Below are positions 16,653-30,400 of a stretch of 64,000 nucleotides of DNA, one piece after another (position 1 is the first letter of the stretch; each line of letters starts with the position of its first letter). Made by a program: the position numbers and the translations under genes. The notes beneath the pieces were generated by a model, which was not told where the DNA came from, searched no databases, and saw nothing but the letters and a program-made list of their open reading frames with translations. Location: the NCBI RefSeq assembly GCF_000002865.3, contig NW_001865074.1, positions 49,722 to 113,721 of the forward strand, in the 5' to 3' direction. The DNA is from Monosiga brevicollis MX1 (Eukaryota > Opisthokonta > Choanoflagellata > Craspedida > Salpingoecidae).

Positions 16653-18467
16653 CAGATGTGCGGCTGAATTCATATGATCCCAAGGAGAGTATCATTGTAC
16701 ATTGTCTGGTTTTGATCAGGACTGATCGAAACATGTGAAAACCGGAAACAAGGGCCAGAGGCATCGGGTGACCAGCGTAAAACTACACAGTGGTGCGCTG
16801 GCAGAGTTGGAAGCGAGAGAAATCGGGATCAAATTTATGCATGGCAGTGAGGAGACCCACAGTGTGGCCCGGAGCCATCGAGAATGCATGTGTGTGATGG
16901 TGTTTGATTTACGCAAGAGTTTTGGCAAGAAGACGAGCTTGTGAGCTGCGTTGGAGCTGCTCTTCCCCTGGTAGAAGAACAGCCTCCAGCTCCTGTTCTT
17001 CGCGACGCATGCATGAGTGCATGACATAATGATGGCCCACGAGTAACAGTTAAATTCGACCGAATGATCCTATGGGTGGAAACGGCAATTCGACGCCCAC
17101 AGGTAGCACTGCGTTGATGCAAACTGCTCACGGAGCCTGTTTCAGCCGCCAATATTCAACGCATCCACACGTTTGCCTCACCACTTCCTTGCTGCCCCCT
17201 GTCCCGTCCCGTGCTGATCGCCACTTCACCGCCACGCTGCTCAACCCTCGCCCCGCCGATCTGAAAAGTATTTTACTTATCATCGCTTGACCGTTTTTGT
17301 ATGTGTTTGGCAGGTAAAACTTTGCTTGAAATGTATACAAAAACCGTTCCACAACTGCTGGTAGCGCGAATCGTCACTGTCAGACTTTTTCCGGCTTCCA
17401 CACAGCGGTACACAGTCTTCACGTGTGGAGACTGTGGAACACATGTGTGACGTTACACGTACCAAAGACTAGAGTTCAGTGACTAGATGTGTGATGACCA
17501 TGATCGCAAGTGTGACGGGCTGCTTTTGCCCTGTAAAGCCTTTTGTTCCGCACCCATTTGCTTTGTTTGGACCGTTGAGACCTCAACGTACGTATACTGA
17601 CTGCCCTTGTCTCTTCCGATCTCCACCTCCAGTGCCCTTCTCTGGTGTCGGCTCCTTTGGGTGTAGCTCTCTGCTTAAGCCTTTGGTTTTAGACGCCTCT
17701 GTTGCGGTGTCTTGGATGTATCTCTGAATCCGCCTCGTCTCCTCTTCTTGTCTCTGCTGGTCGAGTTGCCCTTGCTGTCTGTGCGACGGGTCGTCTGAAA
17801 ATGGCAGCCGCCTCCTGGTCCCATTGTTGTCGGTCGTCGCCAGTGAACTTTGACAAAGACGTGTGACTGCTTCTCTTGAGCCCAACGCTGCCACACATCG
17901 CACCCACAGAAACAACCCACAACGCACCTGTTTGGGACGACACATCCGCGTGCCGTGTGTCGCATGAATCGGCGTCAGGCCAGTGCACGGCTTATTCCAC
18001 GATTCACGGTCTGTTCTCGGATTTCGGGTGGTCCATCATCTAGGTATTACGGTTTGAGGCTCGGGTTGGATCACCGCCCAGCCACGGCCGACGAGGTGTG
18101 TTGGCTGGCTGGCGACGTCGCGCATCTCGCCCAGTAGAACGCCCCGATCTCGTCAACGCATTGCCGGCTGCTGGGCTGACGCACTCGAATCCTCGCTCCA
18201 TTTTGCTTGGCTGCGACACCCACCCCAGGTCTCCAAGAAGTTGACACCCCGCCATTTGGTGGGGACGTTCAAGGGCGAGGAGACTGAAACCAACCTTGTC
18301 CCTCAGAGACGAAATGGCCTAACGATCTAGGTTGATTGTCATTCCCTTCAGCTGCTAGCTCTATAACCTTGCCCGTGTGGGCTTTGAGACAGGCCCTTGG
18401 TCCTGGTGCCAGTGACTGTGACCTCTTGCTCCGCACGCACGCCTACCACCCGCCTTGACCGGCAGCA

Positions 18468-21400
18468 TGGTGGAACGCACGGCCGGTGTTGATCTGTCCA
18501 ACTACGATGAGCCAGAGGTGCTCGACTACTTGTGCGAAGTCGTTCCCCTCCTCATTCCGTGCCAGCGTGGCAAGCTCTACTCAAGCCTGCAGTCCAGCAT
18601 TCAAGACCTACGCCCGTACGTCATCGCCTGCCGAGCACGCTTGCCCCTTGATCCCTTGACTCCCAACATCCTTTCATCCATCTCCCAGCGGGCAGAAGAT
18701 GCCTCTTGTCTGTCCCCTCACGCCATGCTTGTCGCGCTTTTTTTTGCTATTCTCCTGCTTTGTTTCGTTTTGAGCTAGCTTCATCTCCGAAAGCACCAAG
18801 CCTTTGCTTGTCATTCACTACAAGCGTGCCCAGGTCGACACCAATGGTTTGTTGCTGCTCGCACCGCTTCATTTGCCATCCGCTTGCCCATTCATCACCA
18901 ACACCACGCATGAACATGCTCACCATGACACGCGATCACACAGCCGCCGGCAACGAGGATCATGGTGACGACGACGACATTCCAGAGGATGAAATTCGTG
19001 TCGAATTTGAAGTTGGTTCATGCGCCCCCTACTTTACAAGATCCCAAATCAAACTGCCACTCCTCATCTTTTCCCTTGCCCATCTGATGCTCGCTCGCGC
19101 TAATACAGGTGGGCTACCCAGGTAGCGGCTTCACGTCAGTCATGTTCATGAAGCGCAATCCCGATACTGCACTCTCACGTGACCGCGAGCTTCCGGACGC
19201 GTTTTTCATCCACGTCTTTGCCGACGGTACACTCCCCTGCTTCCTGCTTCCTGCTTTCTGTCCTTGTGTGACTCGATCGAGATGAGAGCCAGCCTGCGTC
19301 ACGATGGCCCTGCCTCACTCACACCTACTCCCAACTCGTGCTCATTGACACCGATTCGTTGCAGCGTCCCCCTTTCGTTCGCTGCAAGTGCAGATGCAAA
19401 ACTTTATCAGCCCCTTCTTCAGCGCCGTGGTCAAGACGCTGGATGTGGGTGCCAAAGATGGCGTGAAGGAGGCTCAAAAGGCCGTTGTTGATCTCGAAAC
19501 CCATCTGTCCCACCTGCAACAAGATACAGACATCCCCAAGTTTGAGCCGCACATCGATCCTGACATTGCCAAGGCCTTGGCTGCCGCACAGGCTCAGGGT
19601 CGTACCGCAACCGTTGCCGACCTCGGCCCGCGCGCCACCGATCCCAACTTTCTCAAATCCCTTGAACGTGTTGTGGCCCGGTGGATCACGGACATTCAGA
19701 AAATCACCATGCTTGACCGTGATCCCTCCTCTGGTACGGCCCGTCAAGAGATTAGCTTCTGGCCAGGCCTGGCCAGCGGATTCGAGGCTCTTCAGGAACG
19801 CCTTCATGGGCGTGACATTACCCTGACACTTGATGTGCTCAAGGATGCGGGTCGCCAGCTTCTGCCCATGCGCTTCGCCTCTGACACCAACCTGACGCGC
19901 GCTGACACCGTCAAGGAGTACGCGACTCTGATGTCCAACTTTCCCATCAACGAGATGCTCACCGCTACCGAACTCAGCACTCTTCGCGTATGTGGCTTGC
20001 ACCGTACATCCTAGCCCCGCTTCACGTCTGGACCGCTGGGTCCTGGTTGACGATCAATCTCGCCTCAACGTCGCGTGGGCATGGAGCTTATTTGACAATG
20101 TTGTGCGGCTCTTTTGTGGTTGTCTTTTTGCCATTCTGCAGGAGTCGATTATCAGCATTTTTACGCACATGATCAAGATGATGAAGCATGTCTCATACCC
20201 CGTAGAGCGCTGCGTCACGCTGGAGAGCCTCATCGGCCAAGAGATTACCGATCGCCTGCTCCTCATTCTTCGCCAGCAAAATCTTTGGGGCATCAAGTAA
20301 GCTGGAATGGCGCTTTGTTTGGTCCACTCACTTTGGCCCATGCCATTGTGTTGGCATCTCTTTCCATGGCATGATGGGTTTTGCTGGATGGCACGCTTAC
20401 CTTCTTTGGTCCCGTCGCGATTCGTCACAGCATCAACGAGTTTGCGCGCACCTACGATTTGCTCAAGGATATTGACAAGACCTGGCAAGAGCAGGTTGGT
20501 CGCAACTTTTTACACATCCACAAAGTAACCCCTCCCGCTTTAACACCACTGGCAGCCCTCACCACTCGTTGCATCTGTGCTCCTTGTAGACGGACGCTTT
20601 GCGCACCGTGCTGCGCGAGAAGGTGACCGAAGAAAAGCGCTACGGCGCAGGCGGTCGCTCCACCAAGTATCACGTCCGTAAATCAGAGGGCAAGCACAAG
20701 CCCGTTCTGGCCAAGATGACGTTGATGTATGATTTTCGCAATGAACACCACAAGCTTGCCTCTGTCATCGGCAAAGTGCTTGCCCACCACGAAAGTGGCG
20801 ACGAAGACGAAGCGTTTTTGACCGAGGGTGACCTCGATGCCATTGAGGAGGTGCGACTGGCCTATGAGGAAATGCGCACGGTCGACGTCATGGATCTCTC
20901 CGAGGCTGGTGATCTGGCCTGGGACCGTGCCATGAAAAAGTACGGCGACCGCATCGACAAGGTCGAAACCACCATCATCGAGCGCCTCAGCGATCAACTA
21001 AGCAAAGCAAAGAGTTCGTCGGAAATGTTTCGCATTTTCAACCGATTCAATGCGCTCTTTGTGCGCCAGCGCATCCGCGGTGCCGTTCGGTCTTATCAAA
21101 AGGAGCTCATCAAAAAGGTCAAAGAGGATATCAAGCATCTTCACGAAAAGTTCAAGGCTTCTTACTACAACTCAAACAACTCGGACATGTCGCATGTTCG
21201 TGACATCCCACCCGTGTCAGGCCAGATCATCTGGTCCTTGCAAATCAAGCGCCAGCTCGATCAGTACATGGACCGTGTCAAATCCGTGCTGGGTGACGAC
21301 TGGGAGAAACAAGCCGAGGGCCGCGAGCTGAAAGAGGATCAAGACTACTTTAAGAGTCGCCTTGATCGCTCCGACCCTTACGATGCATGGCTCGCTGATG

Positions 21401-24400
21401 TCGAGAGCCGTGATTCTGCTCTTGAAGAGCCCATCTTTGACATTGAGCTCTTCCGCGGCGAGCAAACTCGTCTCGAAATCTTTGTCAACTTTCACGATCG
21501 ACTCATCACCATGGCAAAGGAGGTATGAAGCCTTCCGTTTCATTGAAATGACCATTCCTTCCGCCCCTGCCTTCTTGCCGGTCCAGTGTTTGTTTCACCA
21601 TTGGTTTCTTGTTTCGCTCTATCGCTGCCCTTGACGATACCCTCTTGTGGGAACCGCGTATTTTAAGCCAAAGCTCGCCATGTCATAACTCTCCCCTTCT
21701 CTCGCTGGCTCTTGCTGCCTTTCTTGCTGTAGGTACGCAATCTCAAGGCCCTCAAGCATCATAAGATTCCCTTTGGCGTAGCGCACAAAGCCAAAAAGGT
21801 GGACGGTCTATACCCTTTTGTCATCTGCCTCAAAGCCGCAGTCAAGACGTACACCGCCACCCTCGATCGTCTCTCTGAGCGACCCCACTTGCATCAACTT
21901 GTTGCACAGTGGCACGCCAACGTGCAGTCGCATCTGGCTGCCGGCATCAACTACACTTGGTCTAGTAACTTGGAACAGTATGCCTTTGTTCTGATGGCAG
22001 ATGTGACCCAGTTTGAGGACAAGACGGAGGTGGTTTTTGCCCGTGACAACGAGGTGCAACAGGTCCTTGAGGAAGTGCAGACCTGCCCCTTCACCCCGCA
22101 AGCTCTGACGGTAAGCCCCCCTCGCGACCGCTCGGGGCAGTCCCATTCCTGTCTCAATCGGATGGAATGACGTGCCTGTAAAAAGCGACTGTGACCTCAC
22201 GTATTTTTCACCGGGTTGTGGCCTAATAATGACCAGGCGTTGCGTGATCGCTTGCAAAACACTGTACAAGCCATGCTGGCCGACGGCTTCATCAACATGC
22301 AGCACTGGTTTGAGGCGGTAGAGGCCAGTCTGGAGGCCCGCCTGGTGGGCCGCCTGGAAAAGGCTACCGAGCAATGGTGCCGGGCGCTCACGGCCGCCAT
22401 TCGCCCTCAGACTGAATGGGACATGGGTGAGAGTGACGAGGCCAGCACCAAGGACTTGCCATCCATCAAGAGCCACCGCTACGAGCTCCAGCTTCATGCC
22501 CAAACCATCGCCCTGCAGCCTCCAATGGAGCGTGTCCAGATGGACTTGATGCACCAGCTGCAGGATTATCTGGCTGCCGTTACCTCTCTGCCCCGCGTGG
22601 TGGTGGATAGCACGGGACAGCTGTCCGCCGGTCCCATGGCCACGCGCACCCAAGCCAGCTATGGCAACCTTCTTGTGCGGCTGCCCAGCGAACGCGCCGC
22701 TCTCATTCAAGCGTTTACCATGATCCAGGAGCGCACGCGTACTATTGATGTCTACGTGCAACAGTGGTTCGGCTATCAGACCCTTTGGGATGTGCAGCTG
22801 GAAGTCATTGTGCAAGAGTTGGGTGGTGACCTTGAGCGCTGGCAGGAGCTACTGACAGACATCAAGAAGGCCCGCAAACTCTTTGACACCTCTGAAACCG
22901 TTCGTCGCTTTGGGTGCGCCGAAGTGGACTTTGCCCAGGTTCAGTCACGCATCGCGCTCAAGTATGACTCGATCCATCGCGAGTTTATCAACCACTTTGC
23001 CCACCTTGTTGGTGAGACCATGCAAGCGTTTTACAGTGACATCCACGCCTCGCGCGAGAAGCTCGAGTCCATTAGCATGTCGACCACCAACACCGAGGAC
23101 AGCATTCAAAACATCAGCTTGATTCAGCGCAACCGCAAGAAAGTGGCCAAGTATGTGGATTTGGTGGACCAGTGCCTCAACAGCGAGTCGCTGCTGGAGC
23201 GCCAACGCTACCCTCTCCCGGCCGAGTGGCTCCGCGCCCAGCAGCTCAGCGGCGAGTGGGAGGCCTTCCTTTCCATCTTGAAGCGCCGCGAGAATGCCTG
23301 CGGCGACGAGATGGTCAATCTGCAGAAGCGCATCGTTGACGAGGAGCGCAGCTTGGAAACACAGATTGCCGAGCTCGTCACTGACTGGGACCGCAACAAA
23401 CCATCCGGCGGCGACGTCAGTCCAGACGACGCCGTCAACCACCTGCAAATCTTCGAGGGCCGTTTTGTACGCCTCAAAGACGAATACGAGAGCCTTGTGC
23501 ACGCCAAACAGGCCCTTGACCTTGAGACAAAGGACGATCACCGCCTCGAGACGCGACTGGAGGAGCTGCGTGACCTCAAGGGCTCGTGGAACGAGCTCTC
23601 ACGGGTTGTGCAGAAGATGAACGAGCTGCGTTCCACCGAATGGGGTGCCGTCGTGCCGACCAAGGTTCGCGCAGCTCTGCAGGGCCTCATCGACGACATG
23701 AAAGCCATGCCCACGCGCGTCAAGTCGTATCCCGCCTATGAGCTGCTGCTGGACGCGGCTCGCGCTCACCTCAAGGTGAACGAGACAGTCGCCGTCCTCC
23801 GCGGTGATGCACTCAAGGCTCGGCACTGGAAAATGCTGCTTCGCGCCCTTCAGGTCAACTGGGACATGGCAACCCTCACCCTCGGTCAGGTCTGGGCCGT
23901 GGATCTCCTTGCCAATGCCCACAAATTTCAGGAAGTGCTTCTTCAGGCCCAGGGTGAGAAGGCTCTTGAGGAGTTCCTCAAGAAGATCAAGGAAGACTGG
24001 CAGACGTACGAGCTGGAGCTGGTCAACTACCACAACAAGACCAAGCTGATCAAGGGCTGGGAAGACCTCTTCACCCTGGCCAAGGACCACCTCAACAATC
24101 TGGCTCAAATGCGTCTCTCGGCGTACTTTAAGGTCTTTGAGGAGGAAGCCGTGGCCTGGGAACAAAAGCTCAACGCCATCTACACCCTCTTTTGTGATGT
24201 TTGGATTGACGTGCAGCGCAAATGGGTCTACCTCGAGGGCATTTTCAGTGGCAGTGCAGATCTCAAGGCTCTGCTGCCGGTGGAAACCAACAAGTTTCAA
24301 GGCCTCAGCAACGAATTTGTTGGCCTCATGCGCAAGGTGTCCAAGCAGCCCTTGGTCGTCGAGGTGATGAACATCCCGAATCTGCCCCGCACGCTTGACC

Positions 24401-27400
24401 ACCTCAAGGACGTGCTTGAAAATATCCAAAAGGCGTTGAGCAAGTATCTCGAGCAGGAGCGCGCCTCCTTCCCTCGCTTCTACTTTGTGGGCGATGAAGA
24501 TCTTCTGGACATTATTGGCAACGGAAAGAACGTTGACCGCATTCAGAAGCACTTTAAGAAGATGTTTGCGGGCGTGACCAGCATCGTGCTTCGCAACGAC
24601 AATGCTGTTTGCGCGGGCATTGAAAGCAAGGAGGGCGAGCTTGTGCCCTATGCCGATCCCGTCCAGGTCAAGGACCAAAAAATCAATACCTGGCTCACAG
24701 CCTTTGAGCGTGCCATGAAGCTTTCGCTGGCTTCACTTTTGGCCACGTCGACCGCGCGAGTTGATCGCTTCCGCGGAACAGGCTTTGATCTCGCCGCCTA
24801 CCTGCAATGGCTTGATGAGTTCCAGGCCCAGCTCGTCCTGCTCAGCGGTCAAGTGTCCTGGTCGCGCAGTGCTGAGGCAGCCTTGGCCGCAGCTGATACG
24901 GCCAAGGAGCTCAGCGCGCTCATTGATTCGCTGGTGACCACCCTCAACGGGCTGGCCGATACGGTGCTTCAGCATCAGCCCGTGATCCGCCGGAAGAAAC
25001 TGGAGCAGATGATCACAGAGCTTGTTCACAAGCGTGACCTCACCCGTTCCCTGCTCCGCGATAACGTCGCCTCCCGCGAGGATTTTGCCTGGCTGCAGAA
25101 CATGCGCTTTTACTTTGATGCCAACGAGACCGAGGTGTTGCGTCAGCTCTCCATCGGCATGGCTGATACCACCAGCTACTATGGCTTTGAGTACCTGGGA
25201 TTCGTCGATAAGCTGGTGCAGACACCTCTCACGGACCGCTGCTTCCTTACCATGACACAGGCCTTGGCGGCGCGCCAAGGTGGTAGTCCCTTTGGTCCTG
25301 CTGGAACGGGCAAGACGGAGTCGGTCAAGGCCCTGGGCGCACAGCTCGGCCGCTTCGTGCTGGTGTTCAACTGCGATGAGACCTTTGACAACCATGCCAT
25401 GAGCCGTATCTTCGTGGGCTTGTGTCAGGTCGGGGCCTGGGGTTGTTTCGACGAATTCAACCGACTGGAGGAGTCCATGCTCTCTGCCGTTTCGCAGCAA
25501 ATTGAGAGTATCCAGCTGGCCCTCAAGGCTGGAGCTGGTAAAACGGGCGAGGAGGCCAAGCGCGCCATGACCGTCCGCCTCTCGGGCGGCAATCCCATCC
25601 CGGTGAACCCAGACATGGCGATTTTCATCACAATGAACCCAGGCTATGCAGGTCGCTCCCCACTTCCCGACAACCTGAAGAAGCTCTTCCGGAACCTGGC
25701 CATGACCAAGCCCGACCGCCAACTCATTGCTCAGGTGATGCTCTATTCGCAGGGCTTCCGTACCGCAGAGGAGCTCTCTCGCAAGGTCGTTCCACTTTTC
25801 ATCCTCTGCGCCGAGCAGCTCTCCGCGCAGTCCCACTACGACTTTGGCCTGCGGTCTCTCAAGTCCGTCCTTGTTTCAGCTGGCAACATCAAGCGCGACC
25901 GCTTGGCTGCCGCGCGCCAGGCGCTCACGGCGGCTGGGCGCACCATTGACGAGGAGGCCGTCTCGGCAAGCATTGACGAATCGGAGGTGGTGATTCAGTC
26001 CATCACACAGACCATGATCCCCAAGTTGATTGCGCAGGACATCCCCTTGCTCAACAGTCTGCTTGCCGACGTGTTCCCCGGCGTGACGCCGCCAGAAATC
26101 CCGCTGGACGAGCTCAAACAGCACATCCGCGACATTTGTCAGGAGCGCCATTATGTGGTTGGTGACATGTGGCTCACCAAGGTGCTGCAGCTGTACCAGG
26201 TGACGACCCTCAACCACGGTCTCATGCTTGTGGGGCCGTCCGGCGTCGGCAAATCGGTGGCGTGGAGCGTTCTCCTCGAGGCTCTGCGCCGCTGGGAGAA
26301 GAAGGAGGCCGAATCTTACGTCATCGACCCCAAGGCTATTTCCAAGGAGCAGCTGTACGGCTACCTGGACATGACCACCCGCGAATGGACGGATGGCTTG
26401 TTTACACACATTGTGCGAAAGATTATTGACAACGTGCGTGGCGAACGGAACAAGCGTCAATGGATCATCTTTGACGGCGATGTCGACCCCGAGTGGGTTG
26501 AAAACCTCAACTCGGTCCTCGATGACAACAAGCTGCTGACCTTGCCCAACGGTGAGCGCCTCAACCTCCCGGAGAACATTAGGATCATTTTCGAAGTCCA
26601 AGACCTCAAAAACGCCACCCTCGCCACGGTGTCGCGCTGTGGCATGGTGTGGTTCTCCGAAGAGGTCTTGACGCTGGACATGAACTACACACGCTTCCTC
26701 ACCGTCATGCGCAATGAAGTCCTGAGCGAGGACAGCACCCTCACTGAAGCGGACCAGGCAGCCGCACTTCGCCTACAGGGCACCGTGGCAGATACGCTCG
26801 CTGTTTTCTTCCAACCCGACGGCCTCGTCTCTCAGTCGCTCAGCTACTGCCAAGATCTGTTTCACGTCATGGACTACACGCCGGCGCGCTGTCTGAATGC
26901 GCTCTTCTGCATGCTGAATCAGATCTGCAACGTTCTCAGCGAGTACAACCAGACACACCCAGACTTCCCTCTGACCGAAGACCAGGTGGCGGCTTACACG
27001 CAAAAGCGATTCCTCTATTCCCTGATGTGGTGCTTGGTGGGTGATTCCCGTGGCGCCGTGCGCTCAGAAATGAGCACTTTCCTCAAGAGCTCCACGACCA
27101 TTGACACACCAGATGGTGACATTATTGACTACAAGGTGGCGCTTCCGGATGCCACGTGGCAGCCCTGGGCCGATCAGGTACCGCGTAAGGAGATTGAGAC
27201 GGATCAGATCGCTGGCACGGACGTGGTCGTGCCCACTTTGGACACGGTGCGTCACGAGGACCTCCTCTACACTTGGCTTTCGGAACATCTTCCCATCGTG
27301 TTGTGCGGACCTCCGGGCTCGGGCAAAACCATGACGCTGTTCAGCGCGCTCCGAGCTCTTCCGCACTTTGACGTGGCCGGGCTCAACTTTAGCAGCACCA

Positions 27401-30400
27401 CCACGCCCGAGCTGTTGATGAAGACCTTTGATCAATACTGCGAGTACCGTCGCACGGCCAACGGTCTCGTGCTTGCGCCGACACAACTGAACAAGTGGCT
27501 CATCGTCTTTATGGACGAGTGCAATCTCCCTGCCGCTGACAAGTACAACACGGTGAAGGTCATCACATTTGTCCGCCAGCTCGTCGAGCAGGGCGGCTTT
27601 TGGAACACGGACGAGCACACCTGGGTCAAGCTTGAACGCATTCAGTTTGTGGGAGCGTGCAATCCACCCACGGACCCCGGTCGTGTGCCGCTCGCCCACC
27701 GTTTTCTGCGCCACATCCCTGTGGTCTACGTCGACTACCCGGGCGCGGAATCCCTCAAGCAGATTTACGGCACATTCAACCGGGCTGTCCTCCGGCCGCA
27801 CCCGAATCTCGAGCCCTACGGCGATACGCTCACCGAAGCCATGGTCGACTTTTACATGCAGTCACAGCAGCGTTTCACGGCGGACATGCAACCTCACTAC
27901 ATCTACTCGCCGCGCGAGATGACACGCTGGGTGAAGGGCGTGGCTGAGGCCATTGGCCCTCTGGCCAAGAGTGGCGTCGAGCTCAAGCTCGAAGGCCTGG
28001 TGCGTGTTTGGGCGCACGAGGCCCTGCGCCTCTTCCAAGACCGCCTGGTCTACGACGAGGAACGTCAGTGGACCGACGAGAAAGTCGACGAGGTTGCCAA
28101 GGCTCATTTCCGCGGCATCGACCTGCGCGAGGCCATTGGGCGGCCCATCCTCTTCTCGGATTGGTTGACCAACCAGTACGGTCCCGTGGACCAGGAAGAG
28201 CTGCGTGAGTTTGTGCGTGAAAAATTGCACACCTTCACGGAGGAACAGCTGGACGTCGAGCTTGTGCTCTTCGATGAGGTGCTGGACCACGTGCTGCGCA
28301 TCGATCGCGTCTTCCGGCAGAACCAGGGGCACATGCTGCTCATTGGCACGAGTGGATGTGGCCGGACCACATTGTCCCGCTTTGTGGCCTGGATGAACGA
28401 CTTGAGCGTGGTGCAGATCAAGGCCCACAACGCTTATACGGCCAGTGACTTTGATAACGACCTTCGTGACGTGCTGCGCCGTTCGGGTGTGGACGGCGAA
28501 AAGATTGTCTTTATTCTGGATGAGGGTAGTCTCATGGACACGGCCTTTTTGGAGCGCATGAACACCCTCCTGGCCAACGGTGAGGTGCCCGGCCTCTTTG
28601 AGGATGAGGACTACGCTGCTCTCATGAGCAAGTGCAAGGAAGCCTCCCGCCGCCAGCAGCTCAACCTGGACGACAACGACGAGCTCTACAAGTGGTTCAG
28701 CCGCAATGTCATGAACAACCTGCACATTGTATTCACCATGTGCCCATCTGAGGCTGGCATGCAGGACCGCGCCTCAACCTCGCCCGCTCTTTTCAATCGC
28801 TGCGTTCTTGATTGGTTCGGCGATTGGTCCGACCGCGCCCTCTTCCGCGTTGCCCGCGACCTGACAGTGTCAATGGGCCTCGAGCTCGCCACCTACGAGG
28901 CACCCATGGACTTTCCTGCGGCTTTGGCCGACTTTGTCGAGGCGCCCACCTATCAGGATGCCATCCACAATGCGGCCGTGTATGTGCACACGAGCGCCAA
29001 GCAAGCCGTGCGCATGCTGGCCAAGCGCGAAGGCCGCATCGTCTCCGTTACCCCGCGCCACTACCTGGAGTTTTTGGAGCAGTTTGCCCGTTTTGTGGCC
29101 GAGAAGCGCCGCGAATTGGAGGAACAGAAGGAGCACTTGCTCTCCGGTGTGATCAAGATTGCGGAAACTAAGCAAACCGTCGAAGAGATGCAGGGCTCAC
29201 TGGCCGAGAAGGAGGCCCAGCTTAAGGAAAAGTCCGAGTTGGCCAAGCAGAAGCTGGAGGTGATCCTTGAACAAAAGCAGGCGGCCAACGATAAGAAGAC
29301 CGAGTCGCTTAAGATTGACGAAGAGTTGCAGGTCAAGCAGCAACAAGCCAACGAACGCAAGGCCCAGGTGGAGGAGGAGCTGGCAGCTGTGGCCCCCGCC
29401 GTTGAGGAGGCCAAGCAGGCCGTGAGCGGCATCTCCAAGAAGGATCTGGATGAAGTGCGCAAGCTCATCAACCCACCCAAGAAGGTCAAGCTTGCCCTCG
29501 AGGGCGCGCTGACCCTGATGGGCAAGCACACGACCGACTGGAAGCAAATCCGCAGTCTGATCGCGCAGGACAACTTTACCCGAGATGTCCGCAACTTTGA
29601 CACCGAGTCCGTCACGCCCAAGGTGATGAAGCAGCTTCAGCCCTACCTGGACGACCCCGACTTCACGTTTGAGGCAGCCAACAAGGCTTCCAAGGCAGCG
29701 GGTCCGCTGGTGAAGTGGGCTCGAGCCTCGGTGCTGTACGCGACACAGTTGCTCAAGATTGAGCCTCTTACCAATGAGCTTCGGGATCTCGAGCGGGCGG
29801 CCGAGGATATGCAGGTTCAGCAGGCCGAGCTGCAGGTTCTGATCCAGGAATTGGAGAGCAAGATCCAGGAACTGGAAGCCGACTATGCTGTGCTCATCAG
29901 CGAGCAAGAAGCCATCAAAGCCAGCCTGGCCACGGTGTTGAAGAAGGTTGAGCGGTCGGAGAAGCTGCTCCGGGATCTCTCCAGCGAGCGCGAGCGTTGG
30001 TCCGACAGCGCAAAAGACTTTGACGCACAGATGATCACAATTGTGGGCGACTGCCTTCTGGCGGCTGCCTTTGTTGCATACGGCGGCTACTTTGATCAGA
30101 GCTACCGCCAAATGCTTCTGTTCCGCTGGTCTGCGCATCTCACCAAGGCGCGCATTCAACACAAGCCGGGCATCGAGGAGGGCCTGCCCGAGTACCTCTC
30201 CAGTCCTGATGACCGCTTACGCTGGAAGAACCACAGCCTACCAGAGGACGAATTGTGTCTGCAAAACGCGGTCACCATCAAACGCTCGATCCGTGCGCCG
30301 CTGATTATCGATCCCTCCGGCCAGGCGCTGGCTTACATCCAGAAAGAAAAGAACGAGGGTGGCAAGCTCGTGACAACTTCGTTCTTGAACACCGACCAGC

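Noticed and set aside
17583-17945. Charged minus-strand open frames in the MELK-dynein spacer
   Set aside because: No domain, no splice support and competing frames are equally open; no evidence of a gene.
23599-24678. Long minus-strand open frames inside the dynein exon (also 21808-22815, 24733-25836, 29197-30162, 30238-31194)
   Set aside because: They mirror a strongly conserved plus-strand protein; the open minus frames follow from its codon usage and show no domain.
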